DNA of 32,484 nt from Haplomitrium mnioides. Lineage: Eukaryota; Marchantiophyta; Haplomitriopsida; Calobryales. Made by a program: the position numbers and the translations under genes. The stretch spans positions 1 to 32,484 of the forward strand of contig JBNGIS010035452.1 in NCBI GenBank assembly GCA_049999725.1, read 5' to 3'. Positions 1-10,012 of the stretch are shown here, one piece after another. How positions within the stretch are numbered: position 1 is the stretch's first letter; every line of letters begins with the position of its first letter. The notes under the pieces were generated by a model. That model worked only from the letters and a program-made list of their open reading frames with translations. It ran no database searches and was not told the DNA's origin.

Positions 1-133
1 AGATCGTTGGTGCTCCGCACAATACTGCTCAGTGTGTTCATCGATCGTGAATAGAGGGATAAGTTATCCTCTTATCTGTACATCCCTCCTATATATAGGA
101 GTGTCACTGGAGTGTCACTATTGTCCTATAACA
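1..133 (-). mobile_element. Nearly complete LTR of a copia-like element, cut by the window edge
   Basis: The segment ends in CTATAACA at 127-133 and is followed at once by sequence homologous to the interior of element A (compare 24262 onward in element C and 13880 onward in B). It carries a TATATATA run near its right end and a GTGCTCCGCAC block near its left end, in the same relative places as the TATA and the GAGCACCGCACAC block of the family's own LTRs. Only the last few bases at its left end seem to be missing. The body differs from the A/B/C LTRs, so it is probably a sister subfamily. It could be a solo LTR or one end of a whole element lying to the left. Confidence 0.5.
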
Positions 134-146
134 ATTTCATCATTGT

Positions 147-449
147 CTATCGCAATGTGTAATGATGTCGGTAATTTTGGTTTGTTCTTTGAGCCTTTAA
201 GTCTACCACGTTTTGCTTAGGCTGTATTTTAGTCGCAGGTGGGTTGATTTTTTGAAGTCGTGCTGGTGCGTTGGCTACTTCAATGTGCGATTTGGTGATG
301 CTAGCTACATTGTTAAATGAGTCAAGCATTTTGAGTAATGTTTGCTGTAAATAGAGAAGTTGTCTAATTTCAGCATTGGAATGTTCATTTTGTTGGTTGA
401 AGTCTGATGGCAAATGCTGGTGCCATATTAAGTGTTCCTCAAGCTTGGG
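147..449 (-). pseudogene. Element A: linker between integrase and RT
   Basis: The 88-codon open stretch and flank correspond to the region following the integrase C-terminus in B (about 13800-14140) and C (24187-24520). Conserved traits are a leucine/glutamine-rich helix followed by short basic and proline-rich stretches. In B and C this region carries a K-R-G-R-P AT-hook-like motif; in A the corresponding site has lost it (around 205-220). In the Tnt1-like copia group this is a poorly conserved spacer of the polyprotein, with no known enzymatic activity. Confidence 0.6.
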
Positions 450-1340
450 TTATACAACTTTGTCCTCTTGTAATAGGTGTGGAAAAGATTCCTGAAAGAA
501 TTGACAATCTGCAAATCGAGACTTAAACACATCAGATGTTGAAGGTTCAAGGTATCGGATGAATGAAGGAGATTCAAAGCCGATATATATGCTTTTTTGA
601 CGTTGGGGTCCCATCTTTGTTTGATGTGGTCCTAAGATTGGGACAAGGACAAGGCAACAAAATGTGCGAAGGTGCGAGACATCTGCAGGAATTCCGGTTG
701 CAAGTTGGTGTGGGGAATTCTGATTGAATGCAAATGGTCTATAATACAGTAAGGATGATGCGTGCATAACTGCATGTCTCCAAGCAGTGGTGGGGAGGCT
801 TGAATTCAGAAGTAATGGTCTTGTTATTAGTTGTATTCTCTTGATAGCAGAGTCTGCAATGCCATTTTGAAAGTGTACATGTGGAATTGAATATTGTATA
901 TCTATGCTGGCGAATGTGCAAAAGTCATCAAAAGTTTGTGAAGAGAATTCTTTGGCATTGTCCACTCTCAGATTTTTGATTAGGTAATCAGAAAATTGTG
1001 CCGAGAGTTTCAAGATTCGAGATAGAAGTTTCGAAAAGACCTTGTTTTTTGTCATGAGTAGAGATACTTGTGACCATATGGATGATGCATTGATGGTGAC
1101 TAGGAAGTTTGTGAATGGTCCTGAAGGTGGATGGATAGGTCCACATACATCATCATGGATTCTCTCGAAGAATCAAGGAATTGTGATCGTTGTTTTGTTG
1201 TGAGAAGGTGCAATTCTCAGCTTGCCTTGTGTGCATGCTAAACATGGGGTATTTAATGGTAGTGGGTACGTTTTGTGGCATGCATTGCTATTGTTTTTGA
1301 TGCGGTAGAACATGTCTCATCCGGGATTCCCCAATTGGTT
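450..1340 (-). pseudogene. Element A: copia integrase
   Basis: Integrase inserts the element's cDNA into host DNA. The 201-codon open stretch at 450-1055 covers the second half of the catalytic core and the C-terminal part. It shows the R-V-D-N-A segment (second catalytic Asp), the Q-N-G-I-A-D-S segment where the third catalytic Glu should stand, and the downstream Y-I-G-F motif of copia integrases. Upstream, 1055-1340 gives the core start (C-G-P-I-H-P) and a zinc-binding HHCC relic in which a stop follows the N-P-G segment. The catalytic Glu is replaced by Asp, and B and C differ at the same place. Homology to B and C is clear. Confidence 0.85.
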
Positions 1341-1535
1341 GTGCCATGTGAATACTGCAGAGATCGATGTCATAGAGACATGATATGAACATATTTTTGT
1401 AGTGTACAGTCCACGTAGTGATAGCGAGAATGATTCTTGTTTGTCAAAGCCTGTTGCTGTTGGACTCAATATATGGAGGACTTCATTGTCATGAAAGAAT
1501 CTGATTTGAATGTGAAAACCATTTTGTCGTATATC

Positions 1536-1860
1536 TCAGAAATTGATGAGGTTTTTGGTTGCTGCAGGTGTATAAATCGCAGATTTGATATCCTGTTTGG
1601 CACCATTTGAAAAGAGTGTGGTTGCTGGACCATGTTCTTCTTCAATTTGGTTGTGGCTGGTGATCGTGGTCATAGGTCTAGAAGAAGGTTTAATCGATGA
1701 GAAGTACTTTCGGTCTTGCAATATGGCGTGCGAAGATCCACTATCTACAATGCAGGTTATCTTGGATTTGTTGTCTTGGTATGATAGAGAGGGATGAGTA
1801 ATGTGACTCTCATGGTGTAGATCGTATGATGGATATTCATCTGTGTTTGTCAATTCCAAT
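1536..1860 (-). pseudogene. Element A: copia aspartic protease
   Basis: The protease cleaves the gag-pol polyprotein. The frame reads I-T-C-I-V-D-S-G-S-S-H, with the active-site Asp codon at 1743-1745 in the D-S-G triad expected for retropepsins. This is followed by the flap region and the L-I-N-F segment that leads into the pre-integrase domain. It lies directly after the gag zinc knuckle, as in B and C. The D-S-G triad is intact here and in B but not in C. Confidence 0.8.
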
Positions 1861-2860
1861 AAGTTTCTGTGTACCTCGTTATTGTGACGTTTAATGCTTT
1901 GTCGGTATAATTGCGCTAGGTGTGTGGGTACTCTGCAAGTAGGCTGGAAGTGGCCACATATGCCACGGCGATTGCAAGTTGTCTGTGGTTGGCGCGGATA
2001 AGACTGACTTTGTCGGCTTTTGGAGGATTGTCTGCCTCCTCTGTTGGTCCATGTGCATTGTTCAGCGCGTTCTAGTGTTGTCGATGTGCGACGTTTGATA
2101 TGTCAATCCCTGTTGTTGGGGGTCGAAGGTCGATTGGTGTTAGGGTGAGTACTGCTCCCCCTAAATCTAGAGTATCCCCTTCCTCGGCCTCTAGAGAAAC
2201 TTCTGTTTCTAGAGCGGGGATATTGTCCAGTCCTTGTAAAGTGTGATTCAAGGTTCTGTAGAGGTGCGGTAGACCTTGGGGGTCGTTTCTTTGCATTTTC
2301 CACAAGGAGGAGTTGATGCTTTTCGGCTAGTGGCATATATACTATGAGTTTAGAGTATCTAGTGAATCGCATATTGCAGTACTGTGATGCTAAAATGAGA
2401 TTGCTCAGAGGAAAAGTGGATAAAGTCTTCTCTATTTGTTCTTTGTCGGTCATGGGGTGACCATAGATTACCAATTGTGAGACAATGCGGAATAATTTGC
2501 TATTGTAATTGACTATGGACATATGGTCCTCAACTCGGAGATTAATCCAGCCATCTCGCTGCACGGAGCGATATCCTTGTCAGATGGTCAAATCTGAGTT
2601 TCAATTCTGCCCACAGTAGGTGGGGATTGTTATAGTTCAAGTATTGGAGTCTCATGGTTTCTAGCAGATGGTGTCAGATTAGGATGAGGGCTCTGGCAGC
2701 ATCACGGGAGTTTATATCATCGTCCGTGTTGAGTATTTCATGGATATCTTTGGATGTCATATATGTTGTGACATCTAGTGACTATGATGAGTAATTGAAG
2801 CCATCCAATAAGAGTGTCTGAAATTTCAGAGAATATAGACGCCATTTGTAGGTCTATGCT
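1861..2860 (-). pseudogene. Element A: copia gag
   Basis: Gag forms the particle that packages element RNA. Start to end on the minus strand: a Met near 2855, a decayed L-D-G-x-N-Y segment, the helical capsid-like region, a basic R-G-R-G-R-G tail (about 2170) and a zinc knuckle near 1925-1970. The capsid part needs a frame change near 2555 and contains stops, including TAG and TGA. The knuckle should follow C-x2-C-x4-H-x4-C, but the second Cys is replaced by Arg. The longest open piece is 2103-2564. Confidence 0.8.
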
Positions 2861-4890
2861 CTGTTTATGCTAAGAATACCTATAAATAAGTAAGAGGAAC
2901 CCAAATGTATGGTGAATGCAGATGTTGGGTTAGGGTAGCGATTATTCTGTACTTTGTACAGATTGGTGATTGGTCCAAAATTCAGTCAATCACAAACATA
3001 TATACTTGTTTATGTTTTCTGCTTTAAACGGAAAAAAATGGAGAATTGAAATGAAAAACAGAAAAGAATTGACTTAATACAAGTCACTCGGTATCTACTA
3101 CCGAAAGAAAAATGAATGAGGAATTGATGTTGCTAATGGATGAAGAAATTGCCCTAAAAAAATGTGTATCTACTCCTGTTGGTATGCTCGTATTGTGTCC
3201 TCCAAGTGCTTTCCTTGTATGATCCTAGTCCTCAATCTTTGTGGTGCCGCTCTGCAATGCCGATTCTGTGAAGAAGGAAGAAATAAAAGTTTCAAGTATG
3301 GCCAGATAGAGGGTTTAGCTCGTGGAGGTGACAAGGGTCAGTATTTCTGGTTAGTATGGGTCACCTATAGTCCCTTGTTAGAAATATTTCAGAATCAAAG
3401 AGTGTGTCCATTGTGAGGGATAGATTTGTTTAAAAAAAAAAAGGAATCAATCAAAGATAATCAAGAGGTAAGTTGAAGAGATTGAACCTCAAAGTTTTGG
3501 AAAATAAAGTGAAAGAACTTGAAGTGACAAGATGCAATGTTGCCCTTCTGTTGAATGTTGAGATAGCTACGTGTAGCAGCTTGTGTGAAGGTTTCTCTTG
3601 CCAAATGTATAGGTGATTCTGTTGTTATTCAGAGAAGAGTCAAAGTCCCTAGAGTATTCGTTGTTGCATGGACATGTGAGTCGAGCTTGTGCACTATGAG
3701 AGTAGACAAAAGTAGGTAGGTGTCTGATGTTGAAGTCACCCACAGAGGCAAGGTAGTGTTAGAAGTTTGATGCCTTGTCTCCTCCCGGTGTGCAATGGTG
3801 CTTCTGTTGTGAAGGATAGGTAGGCTGATGTTGAGTGACAGTAGAGAACCACAAACAAAAGAAAAAAGGTAAACCAAAAATGAAAAGGAAAGAACAAGGG
3901 GAAGGTGGTAAGCTCGTGTGCTTATTCTTTAAAGTTAGAGATGAACTAAAAAAAAAAGGTGAGAGGAAAGAGTCGAGTATAGGGGTAGGAGAACAAATCC
4001 GTGTACCCTAGTGTCGAAGAAGAACGTGTGTACACACTAGTCCTATTGCCTATGCTGGATAGTTCCTACCAAAGACAAGGAGAAAACAAGAATCTCTCAA
4101 TGAACCACGAATAGAAAAAGGAAGAGGTAGAACGATAGTTCATGAGTAGATGAGAGGTTAGCGTAGAAATGTAGCAAATGAAAATAGGAAAAAGGGAAAT
4201 CTGACCTAGTAGGTGTTGCTGTCGAAGAGTGAGGAGAATGGACAACTTCAGTCCGTCATAGGCGAGGGAAAAATGCAAGCAAGAATGCTATAGTGTTAGT
4301 CAATTGTGCTTGTTACCAAAGTGCTGCGGGTTGAGCTGAGGTCAACAAAGAGAGAAGAGGTGTGGTTGTCACTGAGTGCTTGGGGGCGAGCTAGGGAGAA
4401 ACCGAGTGCTGAGAAGGTCGTCGAGCGGGAGAAGGAAAGATCAACTTGTAACACCGTTGGAGGAAACAATGTCGCCAAGCAGGGATCAAGAAGTCACTAA
4501 GTAGAGATCACAAAGTCGCCAAGTAGAGAGCAAGTAGTCACCAAGCAGATAGCAAGTAGTCGCCAAGCAGAGATTGAGGGTGATTGTCGAGAGGAGAGCA
4601 AGAGGCTGGGTTCGTGGGGTGCGCGCGCCCTAGGTCGTGTGGGGATGTCTCAAGAAAAAAAGAGAGAACAGTGAGGAGCAAAAGAAAGATGAGAGGGAAA
4701 GAGAAAAAATGCTAAAAAAAATGCTTGTTAGATAGATGTGGGAAGAAAAATGGTATCGCAAGAACAAGGAAGTGAAAAAAAAAATGTTTGGCAGAGAGAG
4801 AAAAATGTGTGTGTAAAAAGGAGTTGAGGGAGCTTCCTCAGATGTCTGTGCGGGTTGAGCGCATGCAAAAAAAAAATATGTTATAGAGTT
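2861..4890 (-). other. Element A: long non-coding leader between LTR and gag
   Basis: About 2 kb between the primer-binding site and gag with no recognisable protein. It is A/G-rich on the plus strand (pyrimidine-rich in the transcript), holds A-runs and a 22-bp tandem array (4471-4580). A block at 4012-4072 (GTCGAAGAAGAACGTGTGTA and onward) is conserved in the leader of element C at about 27944-28005, which supports its being a family component rather than foreign sequence. Confidence 0.6.
4471..4580. repeat. 22-bp minisatellite in the leader of element A, 5 units
   Basis: The string GTCRCCAAG or GTCACTAAG begins at 4471, 4493, 4515, 4537 and 4559, exactly 22 bases apart. The unit is roughly GTCGCCAAGCAGAGATCAAGTA with a few substitutions. 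Confidence 0.9.
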
Positions 4891-4906
4891 CATCGTGCTG
4901 ATAACG
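4891..4906 (-). promoter_or_regulatory. Element A: putative primer-binding site
   Basis: Directly inside the 5' LTR the minus strand reads CGTTATCAGCACGATG. The same string with slight change stands at the same place in B and C. It only partly resembles the complement of the 3' end of initiator tRNA-Met (TGGTATCAGAGC), so the primer tRNA is not established. Confidence 0.6.
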
Positions 4907-5016
4907 TGTTATCGTATGAGCGCCCCACACACATACACACAGGAGTCTCCAGACAAATGAGTAGAATGATTCATGTATGACCTACTTACATAGGGTATAT
5001 ATATGTCTTTATAACA
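4907..5016 (-). mobile_element. Element A: 5' LTR (110 bp)
   Basis: Bounded by TGTTAT and ATAACA. It contains an (AC)n tract and, on the minus strand, TATATATA only about 10-20 bases from the LTR's upstream edge. It aligns with the LTRs of element C through the AGTAGAATGA and TATATATGTCT blocks. The partner LTR is outside the window, so no target duplication can be tested. Confidence 0.85.
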
Positions 5017-5550
5017 ATACTAAAATATTAATTAGCTAGCATTAAACCCAGGCTACCACCCAAGATAGAAAAGAGAGGTTAAATCAACGGTTCACATCTC
5101 TTAAATCAAAATCAAGGGTGGATATTGGAAATATTTCCCACATATGGGGGTTAGGGCTCCCTTGATCAAAAAATGAAGGAGAGCTTATTTTTGCCCGCCT
5201 TCCCCCCCTCCCTGACGCTCTTGGCCTCCTAATCTTGCTTCCAAAGTTTATCAAGCCAATGCACGAGATACAGACAAAGTAGTAGACTTTTGGTGCCCCC
5301 AAATCGATTGAGGCTGGGTAGTTTCAAGGTCAAGCCAACATCTTAGATCATCCCCATGAATGGATGATTGTTAAGGCATGAAGACATTTGAGATAATACA
5401 AATTTTGGCGGGTATTTACAGTGAGCTCAACGTTGGAAACAGAAAGACGATTGGGAGTGGGAATGGGATGTTATCTTGCATTTCACCTCTACTGTTGCAA
5501 ACTACATGGACAGAAGAATTCTCCCATAATTGCAGAGGGGCCATCGCTCT
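5017..5550. other. Unassigned spacer right of element A
   Basis: No recognised gene. It includes a C-rich run near 5203-5215 and an open but unrecognised minus-strand stretch at 5084-5302. I see no repeat structure in it. Confidence 0.4.
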
Positions 5551-6195
5551 GTAGATGACACAGTAGGTGAATTTGGAGGTTTGAATGTGCTGCACAAAAT
5601 AAAAAAATTCCTGAAGGAGGTGCCTCTTGTTTGGGTGTGGCTGTTGCATCGCGCGCAGGGATTGGCCACAATGCAATAGGGGCAGAGAGGCTTGAGCAAT
5701 TGATAATGGAGTTGCAATCATGACCTCTCTCCACACCTCTATCTGTTTTCAGCTCATCTGCTTAAATGCATGCTTAAGAAAGACGTTGACCTTAGGGAGG
5801 AAGTGGGTGTTCCAGCTGAGAAGAATCGTCTGAGTTTGAATAGGCAGTACTTGGATTAAGTAATGTGGGAGGAGAATGTGGGAGATGAACAGCTTAGTGG
5901 TGTTAGTTTAACAAAAGAGATAAGGAATAGGAGAGTCGAGAAGCACCCATATCTCTCCACGCACAAGCCTGCTAGAGTCGAAACATTCTCAAAGTTAGAC
6001 TGAACATAGGAGGAGTTGCTCAGGAAGATTATTGTGCAGTCCAGAAAGACCATCAATATTCGCTCATTCGGTGCGCAACAAGGAAGTGAACCTCTCAGAG
6101 GAGTTAACAATTTAATGAGAAACCAACTAGAAGAAGTGAGACGCTTGCCAAAGGAAGGAAGAATCACATCAATGGGAGTGATGTATGCTAGCTAA
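5551..6195 (+). pseudogene. Decayed coding tract of unknown family
   Basis: One plus-strand frame stays protein-like across most of this interval. The 148-codon part at 5752-6195 is interrupted only by TAA (5857), TGA (6001) and TAG (6007), and ends in TAA at 6193. It is rich in charged residues, with segments such as D-V-D-L-R-E-E-V-G-V-P and N-Q-L-E-E-V-R-R-L-P, suggestive of helices. Upstream in the same frame, 5551-5676 reads V-D-D-T-V-G-E-F-G-G-L-N and onward, then stops cluster at 5677-5730. A TTTTCAG just before 5752 could be an old splice acceptor. I do not recognise the family and see no retroelement motif. Overlapping minus-strand open stretches are taken as shadows, though that choice is not certain. 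Confidence 0.35.
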
Positions 6196-7599
6196 TTCAA
6201 GCTAGAGTAAACAAAGCAACCATTGGAACATGAGGAAGTGATATAATAAAATAATATAGATCATGAGGTTGAGCATTATAAGTAGTAGGACTATGGATAA
6301 ATGAAGGGTATTCAGGTGTTGGTACAGAGGAAATGTAAATGAGATCTGGTGTGGTAGAAATGGAAATGAAGAGTTAATTGATTAGGTGAGAAGAATCTAA
6401 GACAGTTAAGTGGAGAAGGCTAAAGGAGAAGGTTAGTTATTAGGATTTTTTTAGAAGAATATATAAGTTTGTTAGGTGGAGAAGATTGAAGAGAAGTATT
6501 ATCTAGGATATATGAAAAGAAAGGAAGGCGTAAAGGGGTAAAGTAGAAGAAGGGAAGGTTCAGAAGTGAGACTAATGGTGGATGTAGGATTATACAGTAT
6601 TACTCAAAATAGTGAGAATCTGAAGTGTAGAGGTTGATAGTAGTGGTGATTAAATGTTGGGTAAAACATTGAGGGGATGAGGATAGAGGAATGAGGATTA
6701 GTGATCAAAGTGGCGAATAATGGTATACATCAAAAGTGGTATTGGATGCAAGGACAAGTGGTGAAGGGTGCATTCTACTCCGATGGCTCAAATCTGCGGG
6801 CTCTTTCTCAAGATGGTTTCTGTGGCTGGTAGCTAAAGTAAAAAATAAATTAAAAAGTTATGTGTTGTGTACTTGGGCATGAGTATAGTATTATGTTTTT
6901 ATCATATTGTGTTAAGTATTCTCTATTGGGCAAGTTGAGTGGAGTGCTAGTATAGTCAAGTTGTGGGTGTGTATGTGTCTCTTATATTTGGTCTTCTATG
7001 AGAGGTTAGTGTACTTTGTCATATTGTTAGAGTTCTGATAAGAGGGAAGTATTTCAGAATTGGACACTTGAGGTGCTCTGACTCAAGTGGCAAGCTAAAT
7101 ATTGGACCTATATTTTGTACTGGTTAATACTTATACCTATAATTCAGTAAAGTACTATTTTCGTATTTGCCGAATTCATGTGAGATATTTTCTTTGTATT
7201 TACTTTAAATTCTGCCCTTTCCAAGTTGAAACACCTAAAATTAGACATATGTGGTTTATTCATTTTCTATTCTAGGCATCACTCCTTGAACCTGAACCTA
7301 TTCTCATGTCTGTACACAAAGACAAACCCTCAAGGCTACAATTGTTTGTAAGTCCTGAGCCAGTCTTGAAGGAAAGACAAAGCACCCTTACAACCCCTTA
7401 TGCTCTGGTTGATCTCAATACCACCACGAGCAAGTGTATCCTTTAGATAGTCCGATCAGTGGGATACCTTTATATGTGTAGACTGATATACCGGAACTAT
7501 CAAGTTTGAACTCCCAACCAATTGATCATCTCATACAACTTAAGACGTATTAGTGAAAAAGTCAAAGTAGAAGTTAGGCAATATACTACAACCTATAGA
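6196..7599. other. Unassigned A/G-rich then AT-rich spacer, possibly including the R/U5 part of the next LTR
   Basis: 6200-6760 is purine-rich on the plus strand without a usable frame. About 7270-7599 may belong to the LTR whose promoter lies at 7600-7958, since that LTR would be transcribed leftward through here. I could not find its left boundary. Confidence 0.35.
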
Positions 7600-7611
7600 G
7601 GCAGGGCTCCC

Positions 7612-7617
7612 CTTATA
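7612..7617 (-). promoter_or_regulatory. TATA-like box of the LTR fragment
   Basis: The minus strand reads GGGTATAAGGGGAGCCC across this point. It lies downstream of the heat-shock-element-like cluster in the direction of LTR transcription, at promoter-like spacing. Confidence 0.45.
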
Positions 7618-7715
7618 CCCTGTGTTTCAAGCCCTAACACCATTTCTGTTTATACTTCATTTACAAGGCTTCACTAAAAAGTCACCTCCGTCCTTAGGAA
7701 CCTTCCTTAGTCCCC

Positions 7716-7857
7716 TTCTAGAAGCCTCTATGCTTCTGGTGCCTTCTAGAAGGTTCTCTTCTATAACCTTCTTTCTTCATCTAGAAGCGTCTCTAGTCTT
7801 CTCATACATTCTAGAAGCTTCTTTAGGCTTCTTCTACTCCTATCTTCTAGAAGCTTC
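7716..7857. promoter_or_regulatory. Cluster of heat-shock-element-like motifs
   Basis: Three perfect TTCnnGAAnnTTC trimers lie at 7744-7756, 7809-7821 and 7845-7857. A fourth at 7716-7728 has CTC as its last triplet, and another partial one lies near 7779-7791. The first perfect one continues with a further TTC at 7759-7761. This is the consensus bound by plant heat-shock factors. The TATA-like TATAAG on the minus strand begins about 127 bases away. The motif is also part of an imprecise CT-rich repeat, so function is inference. Confidence 0.55.
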
Positions 7858-7958
7858 TCTAAGCTTCTTCTTTTAGAAACTTCTTAAGAATCTTTGCAAA
7901 CTAACTTTAGTAATAACTAAATCTAGAGGTTCCCCTAAGTTTAGCAGACCTTGTTACA

Positions 7959-8480
7959 CTGTTTGAGAATAATAAACATTAGATATAGAGAGTTTGGTTC
8001 TCAAAAGCTTGAACAACTTTTGCCAAAACTTTCTAGTGAAATGCAAATCCTTATCAGATATTAACACCTTGGGTAATCTATGATGATTGAAGATAATATT
8101 AAAGTAAATTTTTGCCAATTATGGAGCATCCACTGTTAATGTTAAATGAATCTGCTTACTTAGCTTGTTCACAAACACCACAATAGCAATACACCTATGA
8201 GGCATAGTTGGAAGTGAAGTGACAAGATCCAAACTTACATATTCCCAACAAGTAGTAAGAATTGGTAGTGGTTGAAGAAGTCCCGTTGTTTTTTGATTTG
8301 AAGCTTTGTTTTGCTGACAACTTTCACATGAACAAACAAAACCATGAACATTTTCAGCCAAGTTGAGCCACCACCAAGTGTGTTGAAGCAACTATGTCGT
8401 TTTATCTACTCCAAGATGCCCTTAGATAGAAATATCATGCACTTCTTGTAAACAAGCTATTCGAAGCGCATCATCTTGTA
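7959..8480 (-). pseudogene. Ty3-gypsy integrase, truncated
   Basis: The minus-strand frame shows the H2C2 zinc domain (H-D-I-S-I, G-H-L-G-V-D-K-T, C-E-S-C-Q-Q-N-K) between about 8435 and 8290. The core follows, with its first catalytic Asp in V-S-L-D-L-V-T (about 8220) and its second in I-S-D-K-D (about 8063). The protein ends at Y-Y-S-Q-T, where a TGTAACA-starting LTR interrupts it, so the catalytic Glu and C-terminus are absent. Stops occur before G-H-L and after D-K-T-T. The combination of a gypsy-type zinc domain and RT-RNaseH upstream identifies Ty3-gypsy. Confidence 0.85.
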
Positions 8481-9120
8481 GAACATATTTTTGATAGCCT
8501 CGATAGAGAATACCATCTTGAATGGAAAAATAATAATACTTACTATCTTAGATTGCAAATCGTGCCCAAAAAAAGAATAAAAAAACATCTTCTTGTAGTT
8601 TTTGGCGATAACTTTTACTAGTTGTCTCATCAAGATGTAATATGCTAATGTTAACCACCTCCATTGTATTCACTCGATGATCTAGCCTTCATGAAAATGT
8701 ATCAAGAATGGTGTGGAATCTTTCAAGCTTGTACTGTAGCTTGATATCAAAGAGTTGCAATTGATCTTCATGTCGGTGATAACAACTTGTCATATTTTCC
8801 AAATAGATTGCTTGCAACAATAACTTGAGATCTGTGTGCATAAGTACATATCTTCCCAAAAGATAGTCTCTACACAACTTGGCAGCATAAACCATTGCCA
8901 ATTGCTCTCAATCCCATCTTGAATAATTTCTCTCCACCACATTTAATCAACATGACATAAAGGCAATTGGATGAAGTTCATTCTCAAACTCTTGTTGTAA
9001 AACTGCTCCAATAGCAAAAACAGAAGCATCAAAATCAACTATGCAACATGCCTTTGGATCATATGGCTGTAGAATAGGACAAGAAGAGACTACATCCTTG
9101 AGCTGTTGAAATCCCGCTTG
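8481..9120 (-). pseudogene. Ty3-gypsy RNase H and tether
   Basis: RNase H removes the RNA strand after reverse transcription. The open stretch at 8689-8901 reads L-A-M-V-Y-A-A-K-L-C-R-D-Y-L-L-G-R, the usual segment of the gypsy RNase H domain, followed by M-H-T-D-L-K (catalytic Asp region) and L-Q-L-F-D-I-K-L-Q-Y. The conserved D-A-L-S segment that follows in this family appears altered to D-T-F-S. Between it and integrase lies a decayed tether (8481-8688) with stops. Confidence 0.75.
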
Positions 9121-10012
9121 CTCTTTGGTGGTCTATTGAAACTTTACCTCTTTGCTTAGCAGATTTGCAAGTGGTGTAGCAATGTGTGTATAATAATGGA
9201 TGAATCATCAATAAAAGCTTGCAAGTCCATTGAAGGGTCTAATGTCCTTTGCCTCTTTTGGTGTTGACCACTATGTAATAGCTTTGATTTTCTCTTCTTC
9301 CATATTAATATGATCCGCATACACTTATTGCACTATGTAAGTACCTCTTGCTTCCAAAATTTGCACTTAGATCTCTTGTAATAAAATTTTCAATTGCGCA
9401 ACCTTTGCGAATCTTCTTTCAAGTGATCGCGATGCTCAACTTTAGTTTTGCTGAAAATATAAGGATCATCCAAGAATACCAAAACTAAATTATTCAATAA
9501 CCCATCAAAAATTTGATATATTTGATCCATAAATATAGCTGGAGCATTAGTGAGATCAAATGTAAAGACCTTTTATTTAAAATGTCGATACCTTGTGCAA
9601 AACGTTGTCTTGAGAATATCACTTGGCTTGATAGGAAATTGCCAATAGCCACTTTGAAGATTCAGCTTGAAAAATAATCGCACACCACTCAATTGATCCA
9701 ACAAATCATCAATATGTGGTAAAGAGTAAACATTCTTTACTATTTGATTGTTCAAGTTGCAATAATCTATGCAAAGACAAAGTCCACCATTTTTCGTTAG
9801 TATAAAAAATACCGGTGCTCCTCAACGCAAAGTACTAGGCTAATGAAATCATTCTCAAAAAGATTTTTTAAGATCTTGTAAAGCTCTTCAAACTCTTGTG
9901 ACGATAACTGATATATAGGCCGATTATAATGAGTATTTCTTGGTATCAACTCAATTAGAAAAGAAATTCCTTGATCATTCAGCAACCCTTTTAGAAAATC
10001 ATCTCTAAACAC
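9121..10012 (-). pseudogene. Ty3-gypsy reverse transcriptase
   Basis: Minus-strand order: D-D-F-L-K-G-L-L near 10000, P-I-Y-Q-L-S near 9915 (compare P-Y-R-M-S), then Y-S-L-P-H-I-D-D-L-L-D-Q-L at about 9700-9730, F-K-L-N-L-Q-S-G-Y (motif A) and F-L-D-D (polymerase box C) near 9470. In motif A the catalytic Asp is replaced by Asn, so this copy is dead even apart from its frame breaks at 9795, 9572 and onward. The Asp pair of F-L-D-D remains. Confidence 0.85.

Larger units (their letters stand above)
134..5016 (-). mobile_element. Ty1-copia element A, 5' two thirds, decayed
   Basis: Read on the minus strand this holds 5' LTR, primer-binding site, a leader of about 2 kb, gag, protease, integrase and the linker before RT. 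The RT and RNase H part lies beyond the insertion at 133 and is not in the window. It is homologous along its length to elements B and C, with frameshifts and stops in gag and the pre-integrase region. The order gag-PR-IN before RT marks it as copia rather than gypsy. The protease-to-integrase tract is relatively open, but the third catalytic acid of integrase is changed. Confidence 0.9.
7600..7958 (-). mobile_element. LTR fragment with promoter, inserted in the gypsy integrase
   Basis: Reading the minus strand leftward, gypsy integrase homology breaks right after the Y-Y-S-Q-T segment, and the next bases are TGTAACA (7952-7958), a common LTR start. About 95 bases on comes a cluster of TTCTAGAAGCTTC motifs, then TATAAG (7612-7617) followed by a G-rich stretch, as expected for U3 and TATA of an LTR. 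The other end was not found, so it may be a solo LTR or a truncated element. The adjoining five bases on the right are CTGTT, the candidate target duplication. Confidence 0.5.

Noticed and set aside
4630-4893. 87-codon minus-strand stretch rich in Phe, Leu and Ser resembling a membrane protein
   Set aside because: It comes from A/G-rich low-complexity DNA in the leader of element A; similar S/F/L-rich stretches occur in all three leaders.
5416-5736. 106-codon minus-strand open stretch as a gene
   Set aside because: It overlaps a plus-strand coding-like tract and shows no family traits; the evidence does not decide, but the plus frame extends further.
7622-7876. 84-codon plus-strand open stretch with repeated L-E-A-S
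   Set aside because: It is the translation of the repeated TTCTAGAAGCTTC motif in an LTR fragment; no protein family is visible.
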